Of a stretch of DNA of 64,000 nt, positions 40,987-50,268 are shown one piece after another. The notes under the pieces are model-generated. The model ran no database searches. It was not told where the DNA came from and saw only the letters and a program-made list of their open reading frames with translations. The stretch spans positions 310,001-374,000 of the forward strand of contig NZ_JACVVX010000003.1 in NCBI RefSeq assembly GCF_014534685.1, in the 5' to 3' direction. The position numbers and the translations under genes are program-made. The first letter of the stretch is position 1; each line of letters opens with the position of its first letter. This DNA comes from Oryzicola mucosus (GTDB lineage Bacteria; Pseudomonadota; Alphaproteobacteria; Rhizobiales; Rhizobiaceae).

Positions 40987-42758
40987 GCCACGCCCCCGAG
41001 ATAGGCGGCAATCACCGCGGGATGCTTGCGCACCTCCTGCGGCTTGCCTTGTGCGATCAGCGTGCCGAAATCGAGCACCACGAGATTGTCGACCAGCCCC
41101 ATGACGAAGCCCATGTCGTGCTCGACCAAAAGCACGCTGACACCTTCGCTGCGCAGCTTTTTCAACAGGTTGGAGAGTTCCTGCTTTTCGCCGTGGCGCA
41201 GGCCGGCGGCGGGTTCGTCGAGCAGCAGCAGCGTCGGGTCGGCGGCGAGAGCGCGGGCTATTTCCAGGATGCGTATCTGGCCGAGCGCCAGGTCGCCCGC
41301 GGGTCGGTCGCGATACTGGCCTAGGCCGACGCGCTCGATCTGTCGCGCCGCCTCAGTGAGCAGCGTGGCCTCCTCCTTACGCTCCAGCCTCAGGATGCTG
41401 CGGAACACGCCGGCGGAGCCACGCAGATGCGCGCCAAGCGCGACGTTTTCCAGAACCGACATATCGGGCAGGATTTTGGCATGCTGGAAAGTGCGCGCCA
41501 CGCCATGCTTGGCGATCTCGCGTGGGCTCAAGCCTGACAAAGTCTGTCCGGCATAGGCTACGCCGCCGCCGCTCAGGGAGGCGATGCCGGTGATCAGGTT
41601 GAAGGTGGTGCTTTTGCCCGCGCCATTCGGGCCGATCAGGCCGACGATCTCGCCTGCCTTGATCTCGAAGCTGACATCGTTGACCGCGACCAGCCCGCCG
41701 AACTGCTTACGCACCTTGTCGATGCGCAGAAGCGGCGTGCCGCGCTCGGGCATGTCGCGCTTGTCGAGCTGGCTGGAAGGTTCGGCCAGCTGCCGGCTGC
41801 GCCGGGACCTGGGCAACAGCTTCAGCACGAAGGGCCAGAGCCCTTCCTTGGAGAGTTGCAAAATGCCGACAAGCAGGATGCCGAACACGATCATCTCGAA
41901 ATTCGCCGTCGTATCCAGCAGGCCGGGCAGCACGCGCTGAAGCGTTTCCTTGAGGATCAGAACGACGCTGGCGCCGAAAATGGCGCCCCAGACATAGCCC
42001 GCTCCGCCAATGACGGCCATCAGCATATAGGTGATGCCCATATCGAGGCCGAAGGGCGTGGGATTTATCGAGCGCTGCATATGGGCATAGAGCCAGCCGG
42101 AGAGTGCCGCGACAACGGCGGCGAAGACGAAGACGGTCAGCTTGGCTCGTTCGATGTTGATGCCGAAGGCTTCGGCCGCCTGGCTGCCGCCGCGCAACGC
42201 GCGAATGGCGCGGCCGACGCGGGAATCCAGCAGGTTCTGCGCGCCCAGCGCCGTCAATATGACAAAAGCCCAGATCACATAGAAAATCGACTGCCCGCTG
42301 AGGAACCGGTAGCTGCCGATTTCCAATGGCGGGATCGCAGAGATGCCGTCATAGCGGCCGAGCAGTTCGATACGTCCGAAGAGATAGTAAATGGCAAGGC
42401 CCCAGGCGATGGTGCCCAACGGGAGATAGTGGCCGGAGAGCCGAACGGTCATCAGTCCCAGCGGGATGGCGACGGCCGCGCCTACGGCAAGCGACAGCGG
42501 CAGCGTCATCCATGGCGAAAAACCGTATGCCGTGGTCAGCACGGCCGTAGTATATGCGCCGAAGCCGCAGAAGGCGGCCTGGCCGAAAGAGGTGAGTCCG
42601 CCGACGCCCGTCAGCAGCACCAGCCCAATCGCCACCAGAGAAGCGAGCCCGATATTGTTGGCGAGCGTGATCCAGAATGGCGGCACTGGAAGCAGCGGAA
42701 ATGCGGCAAGGAGGATGAGCGCCAGAGCGCCGGGCAGGATATGTCTGTTGCCAGCCAC
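40983..42758 (-). CDS. Fused Liv-type permease and ATPase (LivM-LivG)
   Basis: 591-residue fusion. Residues 1 to about 315 are a LivM permease ([34 protein letters not shown] and the [23 protein letters not shown] loop contacting the ATPase). After a basic linker ([15 protein letters not shown]), residues ~340-591 form a LivG ATPase with [24 protein letters not shown] and [11 protein letters not shown]. LivM-LivG fusions occur in many alphaproteobacteria. The next gene (LivH) is three bases upstream, so the operon is compact. Confidence 0.9.
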   Translation of the reverse strand: MAGNRHILPGALALILLAAFPLLPVPPFWITLANNIGLASLVAIGLVLLTGVGGLTSFGQAAFCGFGAYTTAVLTTAYGFSPWMTLPLSLAVGAAVAIPLGLMTVRLSGHYLPLGTIAWGLAIYYLFGRIELLGRYDGISAIPPLEIGSYRFLSGQSIFYVIWAFVILTALGAQNLLDSRVGRAIRALRGGSQAAEAFGINIERAKLTVFVFAAVVAALSGWLYAHMQRSINPTPFGLDMGITYMLMAVIGGAGYVWGAIFGASVVLILKETLQRVLPGLLDTTANFEMIVFGILLVGILQLSKEGLWPFVLKLLPRSRRSRQLAEPSSQLDKRDMPERGTPLLRIDKVRKQFGGLVAVNDVSFEIKAGEIVGLIGPNGAGKSTTFNLITGIASLSGGGVAYAGQTLSGLSPREIAKHGVARTFQHAKILPDMSVLENVALGAHLRGSAGVFRSILRLERKEEATLLTEAARQIERVGLGQYRDRPAGDLALGQIRILEIARALAADPTLLLLDEPAAGLRHGEKQELSNLLKKLRSEGVSVLLVEHDMGFVMGLVDNLVVLDFGTLIAQGKPQEVRKHPAVIAAYLGGVA

Positions 42759-42761
42759 GGA

Positions 42762-43796
42762 TTAGTCCTCCTCGTGATGGTTTGCGCCGAGGGAGAGCCA
42801 GATCAGCACCGGGACGATCAGGCCGAAGACGATGATCTCCTTGTAGTTACTGGCGAAGAAGGACGCGAAGGATTCGACCATCCCAACCCCGATCGCGGCA
42901 ATGGCCGTGATAGGGAAACTGCCCATGCCGCCGAGGATGGCCGCGACGAAGCCTTTGAGCCCGATCAGGAAGCCGGTGTCGTAGTAAATGGTGGTGATCG
43001 GCCCAAGCAGCACGCCGGAGATGGCCGCGATGGTCGCGGCCAGGACGAAGGCCGTGCTGCCGGTCAGCTGCGTGCGCACGCCGACCAGTTGCGCCCCGAG
43101 ACGGTTGACGGCGGTCGCCCGCAGCGCCTTGCCCAGCAGCGTTTTCTCGAAGAAGAAATAGAGCCCGACCATGATCAGGATGGTCATCAGATAGATCAGC
43201 ACGCTCTGTGCGGTCACCAGCAGTGGCCCGAGGGTGAAGCTGCCGTCGTGGAGCGGTGCCGCACGCAGGCCTTCCGGTCCGAAGAAGATCAGGCCCAACC
43301 CCAGCATGGCCAGATGAACGCCGACGGAGGTGATGAGCAAGACCAGCACGGAGGCATCGGCCAGGGGCCGATAGGCGATGCGATAAACATAGAGCCCCAT
43401 CGGCGCGATGATCGACACAGCGATCAAGGCGCGGATGAACGAGGGCAGTTGCAGCGGGGCGAGATAAAGAACCGCGCCATAGATCGCCAGGGGAAGTCCG
43501 AGGTTGAGCGCTATGTTTTTCACGAGGTCGCGCATGGCGAAGCTGCGCCGCCACGACCAGAGGTCGAGCAGGAAGGCGACCGCTCCAAAACACAAAAGCA
43601 GCTTTGGCGTGGCCGGCACTTGGCCGGTATCGAGGATTGCAAGCGTGAGCGCGCCATAGGCGACGAACTCGCCCTGCGGAATGAAGATAACGCGGGTTAC
43701 GGCAAAGACCAGGACAATGGCTAGACCGAGCAGCGCGTAGATCGCACCGTTGGTCAGGCCATCCTGGATCAGAAATGTCGCGATGGTCGCGTCCAA
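42762..43796 (-). CDS. livH: Branched-chain-type ABC transporter permease LivH
   Basis: Membrane permease of about 344 residues with the LivH opening FLIQDGLTNGAIYALLGLAIVLVFAVTRVIFIPQGEFVAYGAL and the LGKALRATAVNRLGAQLVGV loop. I favour TTG 43796, which has GAGGA six bases upstream; TTG 43817 has no ribosome site and no ATG is in position. An unusual hydrophilic segment after the second helix (FLLDLWSWRRSFAMRDLVKN) makes the protein longer than typical LivH. It follows a 30-bp perfect palindrome after livK. Confidence 0.85.
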   Translation of the reverse strand: MDATIATFLIQDGLTNGAIYALLGLAIVLVFAVTRVIFIPQGEFVAYGALTLAILDTGQVPATPKLLLCFGAVAFLLDLWSWRRSFAMRDLVKNIALNLGLPLAIYGAVLYLAPLQLPSFIRALIAVSIIAPMGLYVYRIAYRPLADASVLVLLITSVGVHLAMLGLGLIFFGPEGLRAAPLHDGSFTLGPLLVTAQSVLIYLMTILIMVGLYFFFEKTLLGKALRATAVNRLGAQLVGVRTQLTGSTAFVLAATIAAISGVLLGPITTIYYDTGFLIGLKGFVAAILGGMGSFPITAIAAIGVGMVESFASFFASNYKEIIVFGLIVPVLIWLSLGANHHEED

Positions 43797-43840
43797 GTGC
43801 AGTCCTCGAGCATGCAAGGGAAAATTCGGTAGGAGGCGGG

Positions 43841-43870
43841 CCGAGGGCTCGCCGCGCGGCGAGCCCTCGG
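43841..43870. repeat. 30-bp perfect palindrome between livK and livH
   Basis: A perfectly self-complementary, GC-rich 30-mer (begins CCGAGGGCTC, ends GAGCCCTCGG) lies 12 bp after the livK stop codon. In RNA it would form a very stable hairpin with up to about 13 bp. No T-tract follows in the direction of transcription, so it is more likely an mRNA-stability or attenuation element favouring binding-protein expression. Confidence 0.65.
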
Positions 43871-43882
43871 GATCGAAGTCGA

Positions 43883-45031
43883 TCAGTCCTTCAGCATCAT
43901 GAATTTGCCGTCCTTGGCCGTCAGCAGCACGGCGCCGCGCTCATCGAGACCGTAATGATCTTCCGGCGTGAACTGGAAGACGCCGTGCGTCGCGTTGTAG
44001 GGACCGCTGGATTCAATGGCGTCGCGCAGCGCATCGCGGAACTCCTGGGTGCCGGGCTTGGCCGTCTTCAGCGCAACCGGCACGGCCTTCTGGAGAATGA
44101 CCATCGCGTCCCAGACATGCGAACCGAACTGCGTCCGCGTGTTGGGGCCGAACTTGCCTTCATATGCCTTGAGATAGGCAAGGCCCTCAGCCTTGGTCGG
44201 CGAGTCGTCGGCTTGGTCTTCGGCGACCATGACCGGTCCGGACGAGAAGATGGTGTTTTCCACCGCCTTGCCGGCGATGCGCAGGAATTCGAACGTCACC
44301 GCACCGGAAACGACGTAGACCGGACCGGTGAAACCACGCTCACGCACGCCGATCTGCGGCAGTGCCGCACCCGTCCCCGAGGCGCCGATGAAGACGGCAT
44401 CGGGCTTGGCCGCCAGCGCCTTCAAGACCTGGCCGGAAACCGACGTGTCGGCGCGGGCATAGCGCTCGTCAGCCACCACTTCCAGGCCGAAGTCCTTGCC
44501 GGTCTTGGTAAGTTCGTCGACCCATTGCTGGCCATAGGAATCGGCGAAGCCGATGAAGGAGACGCGCTTGACGCCGTCTTTCTGCATGCGCGCGAACATG
44601 CGCTTGGCAAGAACGGTCGAATATTGCGGCAGCACGAAGCTCCACTTGCCCTTGGCCACCTGCGGCGGCACCGGCGAGATAGCGAAATGCGGCACACCGA
44701 CCTCGGCCGCCACGCCGGCCGCACCGATAGCCGCCGGCGTCAGGGCAGAACCCATCAGCACGTCGACCTTGTCGTCATTGGCAAAGCGGCGGGCATTCGT
44801 CGTCGCGGCGGACGGGTCGCCCGCATCGTCGAGAATGATCACCTTGAGCTTTTCGCCGGCAATTTCCGTTGGCCAAAGCTCAATCGAATTCTTCAACGGA
44901 ATGCCCAGCGCCGCACCCGGGCCGGTGGTGGGGATGGTCACGCCGATGGTGATGTCGGCAAGCGCCGACCCGGCCATCAATGTCAGAGACAGCGCGGACG
45001 CCGCCCAAATCTTCAAGCTCTTTTTCATCAT
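43883..45031 (-). CDS. Liv-type ABC transporter substrate-binding protein
   Basis: 382-residue periplasmic binding protein of the leucine/isoleucine/valine class (type I fold). It has a signal peptide (KKSLKIWAASALSLTLMAG, cleavage near ALA-DI), then ITIGVTIPTTGPGAALGIPLKNSIEL, the ILDDAGDPSAATTNARRFANDDKVDVLMG hinge block and VPHFAISP. Homologues with this profile are often found with aromatic-acid degradation genes. It is located between the acyl-CoA dehydrogenase and livH genes in a single minus-strand operon, so its ligand is probably a hydroxycinnamate or related phenylpropanoid (inference). Confidence 0.87.
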   Translation of the reverse strand: MMKKSLKIWAASALSLTLMAGSALADITIGVTIPTTGPGAALGIPLKNSIELWPTEIAGEKLKVIILDDAGDPSAATTNARRFANDDKVDVLMGSALTPAAIGAAGVAAEVGVPHFAISPVPPQVAKGKWSFVLPQYSTVLAKRMFARMQKDGVKRVSFIGFADSYGQQWVDELTKTGKDFGLEVVADERYARADTSVSGQVLKALAAKPDAVFIGASGTGAALPQIGVRERGFTGPVYVVSGAVTFEFLRIAGKAVENTIFSSGPVMVAEDQADDSPTKAEGLAYLKAYEGKFGPNTRTQFGSHVWDAMVILQKAVPVALKTAKPGTQEFRDALRDAIESSGPYNATHGVFQFTPEDHYGLDERGAVLLTAKDGKFMMLKD

Positions 45032-45098
45032 GTCTTCCTCCCAAAAGAAACGGACCGTTGCCAGGTCGCGTCAGGTTGATGGTCATGCACTCGACTTC

Positions 45099-46709
45099 TC
45101 AGGCGGCGACCTCCTCGATGACATCGGCCCGATATCGGCCTGCCGCCACCCGTGCGGTCATCCAGACGAAAAGCGCGTTCCAGGCTGCGCTGAGATAGGC
45201 ATCGGCCAGATAGAGCGCCTGATCCGGTGTTGTCTGCATCGCCATCATCTGGCCGCTCAACCGCTCGAAATCGTCCAGCACGCGGCCCGCGGTCTCCGTG
45301 TCCTGCGGCGCCAGCGTGACGAGATCAGCCAGATCTTGACGCGCGCGCTTCAGGAAGCTGTCGAGGCCCCTCCCACCGTCGCGCCACAACCGGCGCGTGA
45401 GCAGGTCGAGCGCCTGCATGCCGGTGGTGCCCTCGTAGATCGACATCACGCGGGCGTCGCGAAGATATTGCTCGAGCGGCCATTCCTTCGTGTAACCGGC
45501 TCCACCCAGCACCTGGATGGCGCGGTTCGCTACGTCGAAACCCGTCTCGGCTCCAAAATTCTTGACCAGCGGCAACATCCAGCCACAGAAATCGGCCAGG
45601 TCGCGCTGCTGCTCCCCCTCCGGCTCGATGCGCGCAAGGTCCATCGAAACGGCGAGCTCCAGCACCGCCGCGCGCAGGATCTCGGTGCGCGTTCGGATTT
45701 CGAGAAGCTGACGCCGCACATCGGGATGGCTGGCAATGGACACTGGCGGTTTGTGTGCCGGGCCGCCCTGTCGACGCTCGGCGGCGTAGCTCTCGGCACA
45801 GTCGGCAGCCGCCGAGGCGATGCCCAGCCCCTGGCAGCCGGTCGACAGCCGCATCAGCTCGATCATGGTGAAAAGCTGCGGCAGCCCCCTGCCCTCCGGC
45901 CCGATCGGGATGCCGCGTGCTTCTTCGAACCGGAGGACGCAGGTCGGCGAACCGTGCAGCCCCATCTTGTCTTCGATGCGCTCGACACACACGCCGTTGC
46001 GTCTACCGTCGATCGTATCCGGTACCAGGAACAGGCTTATGCCCTTCACCCCCGGCTCGTCGCTGGTCCGCGCTAACAGGCAGTGACCGATGCGGCTTGC
46101 CATGTCGTGGTCACCGAAGGAAATCCAGCATTTAGAACCTGTTATATGCCATTCCTCGCCAACAGGACGAGCTTTGGTACGGAGCCGCCCGACATCGGAG
46201 CCCGCATCGGGTTCGGAAATGCAGATGGTCGCGGCCCATTCGCCGGAGACAAGCTTCGGCACCCATTCCGAGGCTGTGGTTTCATCGGCAGCTTCGAGCA
46301 GAAGATGGGCCGCCGCACGGCTTGCGCCCGCTGCCATCATCAAGGCGACGCAGCCGCGCTCGAACAGCGGTGCGCAGGCAGCCTGCAGGCTAAGCGGCAG
46401 GGCCTGCCCGCCAATCGCCTCTGGCCGGTCCATGCCAAGCCAGCCTGCCTCGGCATAAGCCTTGAAGGCTTCGGCAAATCCGTCCGGCGTGCGGACGCGT
46501 CCCTCTGCGAGAACGCAGCCCTGCCGGTCCGCTTTAGTATTCAGCGGTCCGAGCACGGACTCGGCGAAAGCGGCAGCCTGCGACAGGATGGTTGCGACGG
46601 TTACGTCATCGCAATCCGGACGCAGCGCCTGCACGCGCTGCCAGCCCGGCGTGATGCGCAGCAGGTCCGCCGTCCATTCCGCTTGTCGCTGGAACAAGGA
46701 CATCGGCAT
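45099..46709 (-). CDS. Acyl-CoA dehydrogenase
   Basis: 536-residue FAD acyl-CoA dehydrogenase, longer than the short-chain type because of an extended N-terminus and an added C-terminal helical domain (~residues 430-536). Family blocks are ICISEPDAGSDVGRLRTKARPVGEEWHITGSKCWISFGDHD, MGLHGSPTC, and the C-terminal GGAGYTKEWPLEQYLRDARVMSIYEGTTGMQALDLL. Its ATG overlaps the stop of the SDR gene by one base. In a hydroxycinnamate operon it could desaturate phenylpropanoyl-CoA (dihydroferulate-type substrates) to the cinnamoyl-CoA used by the hydratase. Confidence 0.86.
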   Translation of the reverse strand: MPMSLFQRQAEWTADLLRITPGWQRVQALRPDCDDVTVATILSQAAAFAESVLGPLNTKADRQGCVLAEGRVRTPDGFAEAFKAYAEAGWLGMDRPEAIGGQALPLSLQAACAPLFERGCVALMMAAGASRAAAHLLLEAADETTASEWVPKLVSGEWAATICISEPDAGSDVGRLRTKARPVGEEWHITGSKCWISFGDHDMASRIGHCLLARTSDEPGVKGISLFLVPDTIDGRRNGVCVERIEDKMGLHGSPTCVLRFEEARGIPIGPEGRGLPQLFTMIELMRLSTGCQGLGIASAAADCAESYAAERRQGGPAHKPPVSIASHPDVRRQLLEIRTRTEILRAAVLELAVSMDLARIEPEGEQQRDLADFCGWMLPLVKNFGAETGFDVANRAIQVLGGAGYTKEWPLEQYLRDARVMSIYEGTTGMQALDLLTRRLWRDGGRGLDSFLKRARQDLADLVTLAPQDTETAGRVLDDFERLSGQMMAMQTTPDQALYLADAYLSAAWNALFVWMTARVAAGRYRADVIEEVAA

Positions 46710-47470
46710 CACCGCGGCTGCATGCGTATGGCGCCGTCGAGGCGGATGACCTCGCCGTTCACATACTGGTTTTCGACGAGATAGCGCACGGTATCGGCGA
46801 ACTCCGCCGGATCGCCCAGACGCGATGGATACGGGATGGCCGAGGCGAGGCTATCTTGCGCCTCCTTGGGCAGATTGTAGAGCAGCGGCGTGAGAAAAAT
46901 ACCCGGCGCCACAGTGTTGACGCGGATGCCGAAGCGCGCCAGCTCGCGCGCCGCAGGCAGCGCCATGGCGACGATGCCGCCCTTGGACGCGGCATAGGCC
47001 ACCTGGCCGACCTGCCCCTCGAAGGCGGCGACCGAGGCGGTGTTGACGATGACGCCCCGCCCCTTGTCCTCGCGCTCAGCGGTCTCGACCATGCGGGCTG
47101 CCGCCAGCCGCATCATGTTGAAGGTGCCGATGAGATTGACGCGGATGACCGTTTCATAATTGGCCAGAGGCATGGGGCCGTCCCTGCCCAAGAGACGGGC
47201 GGAAACGCCGATACCGGCGCAGTTGACGAGGATGCGCAGACCGTCGCCGGCCCTGGCAGCGGTGTCGAGTGCCGCTGTTGCATCCGCCTCGCTGGTGACG
47301 TCTCCCGCAAGCGCCACGCCGCCGATCTCGCCGGCGATTTTCGAAGCAGCCTCTGCATTGCGGTCGAAGACATGCACGATGGCGCCGAGCCCAGCCAGCA
47401 TCCGCGCGGTCGCCTCGCCCAGGCCGGAGCCCGCGCCGGTGACGAGTGCGCTTGAGCCGTCGATCCTCAT
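46709..47470 (-). CDS. SDR-family 3-hydroxyacyl-CoA dehydrogenase-like protein
   Basis: 253-residue short-chain dehydrogenase. The NAD motif TGAGSGLG is near residues 11-18, NCAG follows at the central strand, and the catalytic YAASK is followed by AMALPAARELARFGIRVNTVAPGIF. The pattern resembles HSD10-type (short-chain 3-hydroxyacyl-CoA) dehydrogenases. In the CoA-dependent beta-oxidative deacetylation pathway described in Agrobacterium, an SDR oxidises the hydrated hydroxyphenyl-propionyl-CoA to the beta-keto form. Overlap with feruloyl-CoA synthase (four bases) supports that role here. Confidence 0.85.
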   Translation of the reverse strand: MRIDGSSALVTGAGSGLGEATARMLAGLGAIVHVFDRNAEAASKIAGEIGGVALAGDVTSEADATAALDTAARAGDGLRILVNCAGIGVSARLLGRDGPMPLANYETVIRVNLIGTFNMMRLAAARMVETAEREDKGRGVIVNTASVAAFEGQVGQVAYAASKGGIVAMALPAARELARFGIRVNTVAPGIFLTPLLYNLPKEAQDSLASAIPYPSRLGDPAEFADTVRYLVENQYVNGEVIRLDGAIRMQPR

Positions 47471-49320
47471 GCCGCGACCTCTTTCTGGACGCGGATCACG
47501 TCTGCTCCACCGGCATAAAGGGCTTCGATGAGGTCCTTTCGATGCGCCAGCACGGCGCGCTGGTTGAGCGATCCCTTGTCGGTGATTTCGCCCCTTTCGA
47601 AGCGAGGCGCCTCTTTCATCAGCATGAGCCGCATCACGCGCGTCGCCGAGCCGCTGGCTTGTCTCTGATGATCGCGCAGGCGCGCTGCGAGTTCGGCTCT
47701 CACCCTGGGGTGTGACAGGACGGCCTCATCGGACAGATCGGCATCGCCGGCCAGGTTGCGCAACGCCGGCATGAACGGAACGGCCAGCGCGCCAAGCTCT
47801 TCGCGGTTTTCTCCGGCGATCACGGCATCGCGGATCAGGCCGCCGAACTGGTCGACCAGTTGCGCGCGTAGTTTGCCCACGGCGACCCAGGTGCCGGTGT
47901 CCAGCTTGAAGTTCTCGGCTATGCGGCCATCGAAATAGAAGCCCTGGCGCGGGTCGCCGGGCACCGCGAATTTGACGGCATCGCCGATCCGGTAAAACCC
48001 TTCTTCGTCAAAGGCTTCCGCCGTCAGCTTCGGGCTGCGCCAATAGCCGGGCGTGATGTTAGGACCCTTGAGACGCAGCTCGTATTTATCGTCTACGGGA
48101 ACGAGCTTCATCGTCACGCCCTGCGCGGGGATGCCGAGATTTCCGGCCTTGTCCTGCGGTTCGGTACAGTAGATTGCAAACGGCCCGGTTTCCGTCGAGC
48201 CCAGGCCTGTCCCCAGCGGAATCCGCTGTCCGACGGTCTGCACCGCCAGATCGTTGAGCGCATCCCACGTGTGCTGCGCCATGCCGGCGCCGGCATACAT
48301 CATCAGCTTCAGATCGCGGAAAAACGTCTCGCGCAGACCGGCATCCTCGCGCATCGCCTGAACCAGCATTTCGTAACCAGCCGGCACGTTGAAATACCAG
48401 GTCGGCGAAATGTCGCGCAGATTGGCGATGGTCTGGTCCATCAGGGCAGGCGTCGGCTTGCCGCGGTCGATGTAGTAGGTGCCGCCATTGTAGATGACGA
48501 GGTTGAACACCTTGTTGCCGGCCGCTGTATGGTTCCACGGCGCCCAGTCTACGATGACCGGCGGCTCGTCGCGAAAATAGGCATAGCAGTCGGCGACCAT
48601 CTCCTGGTTCGAGCACAGCATACGCTGGGTCTGGATGACAGCTTTGGGCGAGCCTGTCGTGCCCGAGGTGAACAGGAATTTCGCGACGGTGTCGGGGCCG
48701 ACCTTGGCGAAAGCCTCGTCGACCACCGCACCGGGCTGTGTTTGCAGCAATTGCTCGAAGGAGAAGGCGTTTTTGCGTCCAGCGGGCGGATCGCGCAGCG
48801 CCACCAGCGGCAGGTCGTTCCCGAAGGCATGGTCTGCCGCCTCGACGAAACGTGCGCCGCTGTCGATGAAGACGAGGCCCGGGGTGATCTGACGGCCGAT
48901 ATCCGCGAGCTTTTCAAAGTCCGTGGCCAAGGTGGCATAGCTTGGCGAAATCGCCGCCGAGGGAATGCCGACATGCTGGGCGGCAAGCGCCATCAGGCCA
49001 TGCTCTATCGAATTGTCGGCAAGGATGACGAGCGGACGATCAACGGAAAGGCCGAAATCGAGCAATGCCTGGCTCAACCGGCGCACGCTGTCGAGCGCCT
49101 TGGCGTAAGACACACGGCGCCAACTGCCATCGGTCGTACGATCCGCCATCCATGTGCGGTCCGGCGCAGCGCCAGCCCAATGAACGAGCCTGTCGTTGAT
49201 CTTGTCGGGATAGGGACCGAGCGGGTCCTTCCGCCAGACGAGCACGGATGCGTCGGGCCGAACCTTCCAGTCCAGAAGCGGCGACCACAACTTGACGCTG
49301 CGGACTGACTTCTCGGTCAT
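47467..49320 (-). CDS. fcs: Feruloyl-CoA synthase
   Basis: 617-residue AMP-forming acyl-CoA synthetase of the feruloyl-CoA synthase group. It contains FLFTSGTTGSPKAVIQT, APWNHTAAGNKVFN, GTGLGSTETGPFAIYC, DEEGFYRIGDAVKF and the hinge region YFDGRIAENFKLDTGTWVAVGKLR, characteristic of this group. It activates ferulate, p-coumarate or caffeate to CoA esters. It is first in the seven-gene minus-strand operon (fcs, SDR, acyl-CoA dehydrogenase, Liv transporter) and divergent from the enoyl-CoA hydratase-MarR unit. A paralogue with the same overall pattern is at 9229-10941. Confidence 0.9.
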   Translation of the reverse strand: MTEKSVRSVKLWSPLLDWKVRPDASVLVWRKDPLGPYPDKINDRLVHWAGAAPDRTWMADRTTDGSWRRVSYAKALDSVRRLSQALLDFGLSVDRPLVILADNSIEHGLMALAAQHVGIPSAAISPSYATLATDFEKLADIGRQITPGLVFIDSGARFVEAADHAFGNDLPLVALRDPPAGRKNAFSFEQLLQTQPGAVVDEAFAKVGPDTVAKFLFTSGTTGSPKAVIQTQRMLCSNQEMVADCYAYFRDEPPVIVDWAPWNHTAAGNKVFNLVIYNGGTYYIDRGKPTPALMDQTIANLRDISPTWYFNVPAGYEMLVQAMREDAGLRETFFRDLKLMMYAGAGMAQHTWDALNDLAVQTVGQRIPLGTGLGSTETGPFAIYCTEPQDKAGNLGIPAQGVTMKLVPVDDKYELRLKGPNITPGYWRSPKLTAEAFDEEGFYRIGDAVKFAVPGDPRQGFYFDGRIAENFKLDTGTWVAVGKLRAQLVDQFGGLIRDAVIAGENREELGALAVPFMPALRNLAGDADLSDEAVLSHPRVRAELAARLRDHQRQASGSATRVMRLMLMKEAPRFERGEITDKGSLNQRAVLAHRKDLIEALYAGGADVIRVQKEVAA

Positions 49321-49383
49321 GACTCCTCCCAGACGTCACTCTCGCGATAAGCTATATATGAGCCGCGATGGCTCCTCCTAAAT

Positions 49384-49415
49384 ATTGTTTACAAGGAAAC
49401 AATCTCTCTGTAAAC
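49384..49415. promoter_or_regulatory. Palindromic operator between divergent fcs and hydratase genes
   Basis: Inverted repeat ATTGTTT-N6-AAACAAT (49384-49403), plus a further GTAAAC half site (49410-49415) complementary to GTTTAC at 49387-49392. Repeated half sites in a 143-bp divergent promoter region suit a MarR dimer, probably the regulator at 50269-50721. Confidence 0.58.
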
Positions 49416-49463
49416 GATCATTTTAGAGATACAAGAATGTCGACCCCGGGAGGAGTTAGAGGC

Positions 49464-50258
49464 ATGGCCGCACAACCGGCAGAAGGCTTCGTCACCTATG
49501 AGCTGAAGGGCAATGTAGCCCATGTCGGGCTCAACCGACCGGCAAAGCGCAACGCGATCAGCGACGCCTTTGTGGAAGCTATCGCGGCCGCGGTTGCCCG
49601 TGCGGAGACGGAGGCGAAAGCTGCTGTCCTGTTCGGCCATGGCAATCATTTCTGCGCCGGCCTCGACCTTGCCGAACATGTCACCAAGACAGCCATAGAA
49701 GGCGTACGCGGCTCCCGACGCTGGCACGCCGTGTTTTCCGGCATCGAGCATGGCACCATTCCATGGATTTCTGCCCTGCATGGCGCAGTCATCGGCGGCG
49801 GGCTTGAGCTTGCCGCATCAACCCACATCCGCGTTGCCGACAAGACGGCCTTCTTTGCACTTCCCGAAGGACAGCGCGGCATTTTCGTCGGCGGTGGCGG
49901 CTCGGTGCGTGTGGCGCGGCTGACGGGCGTAGCGCGTATGACCGACATGATGCTGACCGGCCGGGTCGCTTCCGCCGAAGAGGCTGAGCGCTGGAACCTT
50001 GCGCAATATGTCGTCGACGCTGGAACGGCACTCGATAAGGCGCATCAACTCGCGGAGGCTGCGGCGAGCAATGCCGAAATCTCCAATTATGCCGTGATCA
50101 ACGCCCTTCCCCGAATTCAGGACATGGCGAAAGAAGACGGACTTTTCGTGGAGTCCTTCATATCGTCCTTCACAGCCACCAGCCCCGAGGCGGAGCAGCG
50201 CCTGCGCGCCTTCCTGGAAAAGCGAGTGGCGCGCGTCAAGGCGCCCGGGTCGGCCTGA
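49464..50258 (+). CDS. Enoyl-CoA hydratase of hydroxycinnamate catabolism (crotonase family)
   Basis: 264-residue crotonase. N-terminal VGLNRPAKRNAISDAFVEAI is followed by the oxyanion-hole segments HFCAGLDLAEH and LHGAVIGGGLELAAS and the acid-containing ALPEGQRGIFVGGGGSVRVARL. It would hydrate feruloyl- or coumaroyl-CoA. Whether it also cleaves the product to aldehyde and acetyl-CoA (Ech/HCHL) or leaves this to the SDR plus hydrolase route is not determined; neighbours favour the beta-oxidative route. GGGAGGAG at 49448-49455 fixes ATG 49464 over ATG 49437. Confidence 0.86.
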   Translation: MAAQPAEGFVTYELKGNVAHVGLNRPAKRNAISDAFVEAIAAAVARAETEAKAAVLFGHGNHFCAGLDLAEHVTKTAIEGVRGSRRWHAVFSGIEHGTIPWISALHGAVIGGGLELAASTHIRVADKTAFFALPEGQRGIFVGGGGSVRVARLTGVARMTDMMLTGRVASAEEAERWNLAQYVVDAGTALDKAHQLAEAAASNAEISNYAVINALPRIQDMAKEDGLFVESFISSFTATSPEAEQRLRAFLEKRVARVKAPGSA

Positions 50259-50268
50259 GGAACAACTG

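Noticed and set aside
41856-43724. 622-codon open frame antisense to the Liv permease genes
   Set aside because: Translation is a hydrophilic Q/H/D-rich pattern typical of antisense to membrane-protein genes.
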